A stretch of DNA of 64,000 nucleotides, taken from contig CM075773.1 of NCBI GenBank assembly GCA_037974665.1, forward strand, positions 24,802,353-24,866,352, given 5' to 3'. This document shows, in pieces, positions 58,334-64,000 of this stretch. Position numbers and translations under genes: made by a program. The notes beneath the pieces are model-generated. The model was not told the DNA's origin and did no database searches. It saw only the letters and a program-made list of their open reading frames with translations. Numbering within the stretch: position 1 is the first letter of the stretch; each line of letters begins with the position of its first letter. The DNA is from Ehretia macrophylla. Lineage: Eukaryota > Streptophyta > Magnoliopsida > Boraginales > Ehretiaceae.

Positions 58334-58891
58334 CCTTTTCAATTTTTTTTTCTCCGGTTAGGGTTGCCAAGATACTTTACCCACCATATTTCTATTATCG
58401 AATCCCACGGCACCTTGGGCAAGACAACTTCTCTTCACGTGGAGGCTGGGCCCGCAAACCGAGGGCGTAGGGCTTGTGACCAGGTCTCCGTCGCTCCGGT
58501 GCCCATAACTTTTGATCCGTAAGGAGTTACGCGACGCACAACATGCCGTTGGAAAGCTCTCCGAGAGCTCTACGACAAAGGCAGCGAGCTAGCTCGCCTT
58601 TCCCTTTTCGGAGCTCAAAATCGAACGTTTTCATCAGTTTCGGGCCACTTTTCTTCTTTTGCTCTGTTTTTCCGTCCCGGATCGTACGTCGTGAGCTGTT
58701 AAAAGGACGACAGCCTTACTTGCGGCACATTAGAGGACCCTACAATGCGTCGATATCACGTCTTGCGAGGATGCTGCGTTGTTGAAGCGGATGGGTTGTC
58801 GTTCATCCCATTGGGCCTTTTGAATGGGCCATATCTCTAGGCTGGGACTGTGAACCGTTAACACTTAAAGGAATTGTGCCCTCAACATGAC

Positions 58892-59010
58892 GGGTGCGAT
58901 CATACCAGCACTAATGCACCGGATCCCATCAGAAGTCCGAAGTTAAGCGTGCTTGGGCGAGAGTAGTACTAGGATGGGTAACCCCTTGGGAAGTCCTCGT
59001 GTTGCACCCC
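58892..59010 (+). rRNA. 5S rRNA gene, copy 82
   Basis: Three differences: C44G, G89A and C95T, the last two in the C box. The terminator region is altered (TTTTTTTTTCCCCTGTTACGG). Unit 676. Confidence 0.94.
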
Positions 59011-59567
59011 CTTTTCAATTTTTTTTTCCCCTGTTACGGTTGCCAAGATACATTACCCACCATATTTCTATTATCGAATCCCATGACACCTTGGGCAAGA
59101 CAACTTCTCTTCACGTGGAGGCTGGGCCCGCAAACCGAGGGCGTAGGGCTTGTGACCAGGTCTCCGTCGCTCCGGTGCCCATAACTTTTGATCCGTAAGG
59201 AGTTACGCGATGCACAACATGCCGTTGGAAAGCTCTCCGAGAGCTCTACGACAAAGGCAGCGAGCTAGCTCCCCATGCCCTTTTCGGAGTTCAAAATTGA
59301 ACGTTTTCATCAGTTTCGGGCCACTTTTCTTCTTTTGCTCTGTTTTTCCGTCCCGGATCGTACGTCGTGAGCTGTTAAAAGGACGACAGCCTTACTTGCG
59401 GCACATTAGAGGACCCTACAATGCGTCGATATCACGTCTTGCGAGGATGCTGCGTTGTTGAAGCGGATGGGTTGTCGTTAAGCCCATTGGGCCTTTTGAA
59501 TGGGCCATATCTCTAGGCTGGGACTGTGAACCGTTAACACATAAAGGAATTGTGCCCTCAACATGAC

Positions 59568-59686
59568 GGGTGCGATCATACCAGCACTAATGCACCGAAT
59601 CCCATCAGAACTCCGAACTTAAGCGTGCTTGGGCGAGAGTAGTACTAGGATGGGTGACCCCTTGGGAAGTCCTCGTGTTGTACCCC
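59568..59686 (+). rRNA. 5S rRNA gene, copy 83
   Basis: Four differences: G31A, G51C in the A box, C95T and C114T. The last two are shared with copy 86. Unit 677. Confidence 0.93.
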
Positions 59687-60244
59687 CCTTTTCAATTTTT
59701 TTTGCTCCGGTTAGGGTTGCCAAGATACTTTACCCACCACATTTCTATTATCGAATCCCACGGCACCTTGGGCAAGACAAATTCTCTTCACGTGGAGGTT
59801 GGGCCCGCAAACCGAGGGCGTAGGGCTTGTGACCAGGTCTCCGTCGCTCCGGTGCCCATAACTTTTGATCCGTAAGGAGTTACGCGACGCACAACATGCC
59901 GTTGGAAAGCTCTCCGAGAGCTCTACGACAAAGGCAGTGAGCTAGCTCGCCTTTCCCTTTTCGGAGCTCAAAATCGAACGTTTTCATCAGTTTCGGGCTA
60001 CTTTTCTTCTTTTGCTCTGTTTTTCGGTCCCGGATCGTACGTCGTGAGCTGTTAAAAGGACGACAACCTTACTCGCGGCACATTAGAGGACCCTACAATG
60101 CGTCGATATCACGTCTTGCGAGGATGCTGCGTTGTTGAAGCGGATGGGTTGTCGTTAAGCCCATTGGGCCTTTTGAATGGGCCATATCTCTAGGCTTGGA
60201 CTGTGAACCGCTAACACATAAAGGAATTGTGCCCTCAACATGAC

Positions 60245-60363
60245 GGGTGCGATCATACCAGCACTAATGCACCGGATCCCATCGGAACTCCGAAGTTAAG
60301 CGTGCTTGGGCGAGAGTAGTACTAGGATAGGTGACCCCCTGGGAAGTCCTCGTGTTGCACCCC
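60245..60363 (+). rRNA. 5S rRNA gene, copy 84
   Basis: A40G, and G85A in the C box. Spacer variants CGATATGATGTC and CTTTAGGCTTGG near 60,782-60,878 match copy 79's unit. Unit 677. Confidence 0.96.
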
Positions 60364-60921
60364 CCTTTTCAATTTTTTTTGCTCCGGTTAGGGTTGCCAA
60401 GATACTTTACCCACCACATTTCTATTATCGAATCCCACGGCACCTTGGGCAAGACAACTTCTCTTCACGTGGAGGCTGGGCCCGCAAACCGAGGGCGTAG
60501 GGCTTGTGACCAGGTCTCCGTCGCTCCGGTGCCCATAACTTTTGATCCGTAAGGAGTTACGCGGCGCACAGCATACTGTTGGAAAGCTCTCCAAGAGCTC
60601 TACAACGGGGGCAGGTACCTAGCTCGCCGTACCCTTTTCGGAGCTCAAAATCGAACGTTTTCATCAGTTTCGGGCTACTTTTCTTCTTTTGCTCTGTTTT
60701 TCCGTCCCGGATCGTACGTCGTGAGCTGTTAAAAGGACGACAACCTTACTCGCGGCACATTAGAGGACCCTACAATGCGTCGATATGATGTCTTGCGGGG
60801 ATGCTGCGTTGTTGAAGCGGATGGGTTGTCGTTAAGCCCATTGGGCCTTTTGAATGGGCCATATCTTTAGGCTTGGACTGTGAACCGCTAACACATAAAG
60901 GAATTATTCCCTAAACATGAC

Positions 60922-61040
60922 CGGTGCGATCATACCAGCACTAATGCACCGGATCCCATCGGAACTCCGAAGTTAAGCGTGCTTGGGCGAGAGTAGTACT
61001 AGGATGGGTGACCCCCTGCGAAGTCCTCGTGTTGCACCCC
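60922..61040 (+). rRNA. 5S rRNA gene, copy 85
   Basis: G1C at the start site, with A40G and G98C. Upstream reads AATTATTCCCTAAAC instead of AATTGTGCCCTCAAC, so the start region is affected as well. Unit 677. Confidence 0.94.
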
Positions 61041-61598
61041 CCTTTTCAATTTTTTTTGCTCCGGTTAGGGTTGCCAAGATACTTTACCCACCACATTTCT
61101 ATTATCGAATCCCACGGCACCTTGGGCAAGACAACTTCTCTTCACGTGGAGGCTGGGCCCGCAAACCGAGGGCGTAGGGCTTGTGACCAGGTCTCCGTCG
61201 CTCCGGTGCCCATAACTTTTGATCCGTAAGGAGTTACGCGACGCACAGCATACTGTTGGAAAGCTCTCCGAGAGCTCTACGACGGGGCCAGCCAGCTAGC
61301 TCGCTTTTCCCTTTTTGGAGCTCAAAATTTAACGTTTTCATCAGTTTCGGGCCACTTTTCTTTTTTTGCTCTGTTTTTCCGTCCCGGATCGTACGTCGTG
61401 AGCTGTTAAAACGACGACAACCTTACTCGCGCCACATTAGAGGACCCTACAATGCGTCGATATCACGTCTTGCGAGGATGCTGCGTTGTTGAAGCGGATG
61501 GGTTGTCGTTAAGCCCATTGGGCCTTTTGAATGGGCCATATCTCTAGGCTGGGACTGTGAACCGTTAACACTTAAAGGAATTGTGCCCTCAACATGAC

Positions 61599-61717
61599 GG
61601 GTGCGATCATACTAGCACTAATGCACCGGATCCCATCAGAACTCCAAAGTTAAGCGTGCTTGGGCGAGAGTAGTACTAGGATGGGTGACCCCTTGGGAAG
61701 TCCTCGTGTTGTACCCC
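61599..61717 (+). rRNA. 5S rRNA gene, copy 86
   Basis: Four differences: C15T, G48A, C95T and C114T. Unit 677. Confidence 0.93.
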
Positions 61718-62275
61718 CCTTTTCAATTTTTTTTGCTCCGGTTAGGGTTGCCAAGATACTTTACCCACCACATTTCTATTATCTAATCCCACGGCACCTT
61801 GGGCAAGACAACTTCTCTTCACGTGGAGGCTGGGCCCGCAAACCGAGGGCGTAGGGCTTGTGACCAGGTCTCCGTCGCTCCGGTGCCCATAACTTTTGAT
61901 CCGTAAGGAGTTACGCGGCGCACAGCATACCGTTGGAAATCTCTCCAAGAGCTCTACGACGGGGGCAGGTAGCTAGCTCGCCGTGCCCTTTTCGGAGCTC
62001 AAAATCGAACGTTTTCATCTGTTTCGGGCCACTTTTCTTCTTTTGCTCTGTTTTTCCGTCCCGGATCGTACGTCGTGAGCTGTTAAAAGGACGACAACCT
62101 TACTCCCGGCACATTAGAGGACCCTACAATGCATCAATATCCCGTCATGCGAGGATGCTGCGTTGTTGAAGTGAATGGGCTGTCGTTAAGCCCATTGGGC
62201 CTTTTGAATGGGCCATATCTCTAGGCTTGGACTGTGAACCGTTAACACATAAAGGAATTGTGCCCTCAACATGAC

Positions 62276-62394
62276 GGGTGCGATCATACCAGCACTAATG
62301 CACCGGATCCCATCGGAACTCCGAAGTTAAGCGTGCTTGGGCGAGAGTAGTACTAGGATGGGTGACCCCCTGGGAAGTCCTCGTGTTGCACCCC
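62276..62394 (+). rRNA. 5S rRNA gene, copy 87
   Basis: One difference, A40G. Unit 677. Confidence 0.97.
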
Positions 62395-62952
62395 CCTTTT
62401 CAATTTTTTTTGCTCCGGTTAGGGTTGCCAAGATACTTTACCCACTACATTTCTATTATCGAATCCCACGGCACCTTGGGCAAGACAACTTCTCTTCACG
62501 TGGAGGCTGGGCCCGCAAACCGAGGGCGTAGGGCTTGTGACCAGGTCTCCGTCGCTCCGGTACCCATAACTTTTGATCAGTAAGGAGTTACGAGGCGCAC
62601 AGCATACCGTTGGAAAGCTCTCTGAGAGCTCTACGGCGGGGGCAGCTAGCTTGCTCGCTGTGCCCTTTTCGGAGCGGAAAATCGAACGTTTTCATCAGTT
62701 TCGGGCCACTTTTCTTCTTTTTCTCTGTCTTTCCGTCCCGGATCGTACGTCGTGAGCTGTTAAAAGGACGACAACCTTACTCGCGGCACATTAGAGGACC
62801 CTACAATGCGTCGATATCACGTCTTGCGAGGATGCTGCGTTGTTGAAGCAGATGGGTTGTCGTTAAGCCCATTGGGCCTTTTGAATGGGCCATATCTCTA
62901 GGCTGGGACTGTGAACCGTTAACACATAAAGGAATTGTGCCCTCAACATGAC

Positions 62953-63071
62953 GGGTGCGATCATACCAGCACTAATGCACCGGATCCCATCAGAACTCCG
63001 AAGTTAAGCGTGCTTGGGCGAGAGTAGTACTAGGATGGGTGACCCCCTGGGAAGTCCTCGTGTTGCACCCC
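62953..63071 (+). rRNA. 5S rRNA gene, copy 88 (23-base spacer deletion)
   Basis: Consensus gene. The spacer lost 23 bases at about 63,303, between the two palindromes, so the unit is 654. It is the only unit with this loss. Confidence 0.98.
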
Positions 63072-63606
63072 CCTTTTCAATTTTTTTTGCTCCGGTTAGG
63101 GTTGCCAAGATACATTACCCACCACATTTCTATTATCGAATCCCACGGCACCTTGGGCAAGACAACTTCTCTTCACGTGGAGGCTGGGCCCGCAAACCGA
63201 GGGCGTAGGGCTTGTGACCAGGTCTCCGTCGCTACGGTGCCCATAACTTTTGATCCGTAAGGAGTTACGAGGCGCACAGCATACCGTTAGAAAGCTCTCT
63301 GAGCAAGCTCACTGTGCCCTTTTCGGGGCTCAAAATCGAACGTTTTCATCAGTTTCGTGCCACTTTTCATCTTTTGCTATGTTTTTCCGTCCCGGATCGT
63401 ACGTCGTGAGCTGTTAAAAGGACGACAACCTTACTCGCGGCACATTAGAGGACCCTACAATGCGTCGATATCACGTCTTGCGAGGATGCTGCGTTGTTGA
63501 AGCGGATGGGTTGTCGTTAAGCCCATTGGGCCTTTTGAATGGGCCATATCTCTAGGCTGGGACTGTGAACCGTTAACACATAAAGGAATTGCGCCCTCAA
63601 CATGAC

Positions 63607-63725
63607 GGGTGCGATCATACCAGCACTAATGCACCGGATCCCATCAGAACTCCGAAGTTAAGCGTGCTTGGGCGAGAGTAGTACTAGGATGGGTGACCCC
63701 CTGGGAAGTCCTCGTGTTGCACCCC
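63607..63725 (+). rRNA. 5S rRNA gene, copy 89
   Basis: Consensus gene, the last in the window. Upstream GTGCCC reads GCGCCC. Its spacer is cut by the window edge. Confidence 0.98.
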
Positions 63726-64000
63726 CCTTTTCAATTTTTTTTGCTCCGGTTAGGGTTGCCAAGATACTTTACCCACCACATTTCTATTATCGAATCCCAC
63801 AGCACCTTGGGCGAGAAAAACTTCTCTTCACGTGGAGGATGGGCCCGCAAACCGAGGGCGTAGGGCTTGTGACCATGTCTCCGTCGCTACGGTGCCCATA
63901 ACTTTTGATCCGTAAGGAGTTACGAGGCGCACAGCATACCATTGGAAAGCTCTTTGAGAGTTCTACAACGGGGGCAGGTAGCAAACTCGCCGTGCCCTTT
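63726..64000 (+). repeat. 5S intergenic spacer, right-truncated
   Basis: The terminator T runs and the first half of the spacer up to the palindromic tract are present. Near 63,810 it reads GGGCGAGAAAAAC where other units have GGGCAAGACAAC. Confidence 0.95.

Larger units (their letters stand above)
57400..61575. repeat. repeated block at the right end, offset 3,384
   Basis: About 57,400-58,190 and 60,785-61,575 share CGATATGATGTC, CTTTAGGCTTGG, A40G with G98C, GGGGCCAGCCAG, CTTTTTTTGCTC, AAAACGACGACAAC, CGCGCCACATTAG and AACACTTAAAGG in the same order. The units between them are not matched by this offset on either side. Confidence 0.8.
12008..64000 (+). repeat. 5S rDNA tandem array, right segment
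   Basis: The array resumes with the duplicated ATACC and continues without inversion or further insertion to the window edge. It carries the rest of the split gene and 77 further copies. Most units are 676-678 bases. Short exceptions are thirteen 640/637-base units (all before 33,850), one of 672 bases (49,419) and one of 654 bases (62,953). The spacers hold no other gene; their unusual points are given with each gene. Confidence 0.98.

Noticed and set aside
567..63901. Open frames of 64-113 codons repeated once per unit on both strands (proteins beginning MGESSTRMG, MTPWEV, MESSLRAL, MSSEKG)
   Set aside because: They start inside the 5S gene or the spacer, many from TTG or GTG, and recur with the repeat. 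They break freely by stops and indels between units and resemble no known protein. They are by-products of the tandem repeat.
1..64000. CRISPR array or bacterial repeat system
   Set aside because: The repeat unit is a 119-base 5S rRNA gene with a spacer that is itself conserved from unit to unit; there are no unique spacers and no cas genes.
1..64000. Linked (L-type) rDNA with 35S genes
   Set aside because: No 18S, 5.8S or 26S sequence appears in any spacer; the units contain only 5S.

Overview
The window is a plant nuclear 5S ribosomal DNA array. Eighty-nine 5S rRNA gene loci lie head to tail on the + strand, most at a 677-base period. The only other sequence is one 4,076-base insertion (7,932-12,007) that splits a 5S gene. 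The gene sequence is of angiosperm type: first bases GGGTGCGATC, central TAAGCGTGCTTGGGCGAGAG, last bases TTGCACCCC. No 18S, 5.8S or 26S sequence lies between copies, so this is the unlinked (S-type) 5S arrangement. I cannot name the species. There is no protein-coding gene in the window; every open reading frame either repeats once per unit (a shadow of the 5S gene and spacer) or lies in the insertion without a recognisable domain.

Layout. 1-505 is the tail of a spacer whose gene is off the left edge. 506-7,931 holds eleven complete genes and the first 15 bases of a twelfth. 7,932-12,007 is a DNA block with TGT...ACA ends, flanked by the 5-base duplication ATACC: the signature of an LTR retrotransposon. 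It has no gag-pol and no second LTR, so it is best read as a very long solo LTR. 12,008-64,000 resumes at base 11 of the same 5S gene (the duplicated ATACC) and runs through 77 more genes to a spacer cut off at the right edge.

Each standard unit is a 119-base gene plus a spacer of about 558 bases. Directly after the gene come T4 and T8 runs (RNA polymerase III terminator). Mid-spacer holds two adjacent palindromes. Close to the next gene lie a GCCCATTGGGC palindrome and a TGGGCC site (about -86 and -67), a TATA-like CATAAAGG (about -28), GC at -14/-13 and C at -1. Fourteen units lack the same 37 spacer bases (640-base units, one of 637), and all of these lie between 5.2 and 33.9 kb.

About 22 genes match the consensus exactly. 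Most others carry one to three substitutions, often C-to-T at CG or CHG sites. A few are badly damaged (3,892; 14,633; 15,309; 29,261; 46,035; and above all 48,742 with twelve substitutions). Shared rare variants show that blocks of units were duplicated, most clearly a 3,347-base, five-unit tandem duplication spanning about 18.2-24.9 kb. Base positions inside 5S genes below count the first G of GGGTGC as 1, and 'consensus' means the majority sequence of this window, judged by eye.
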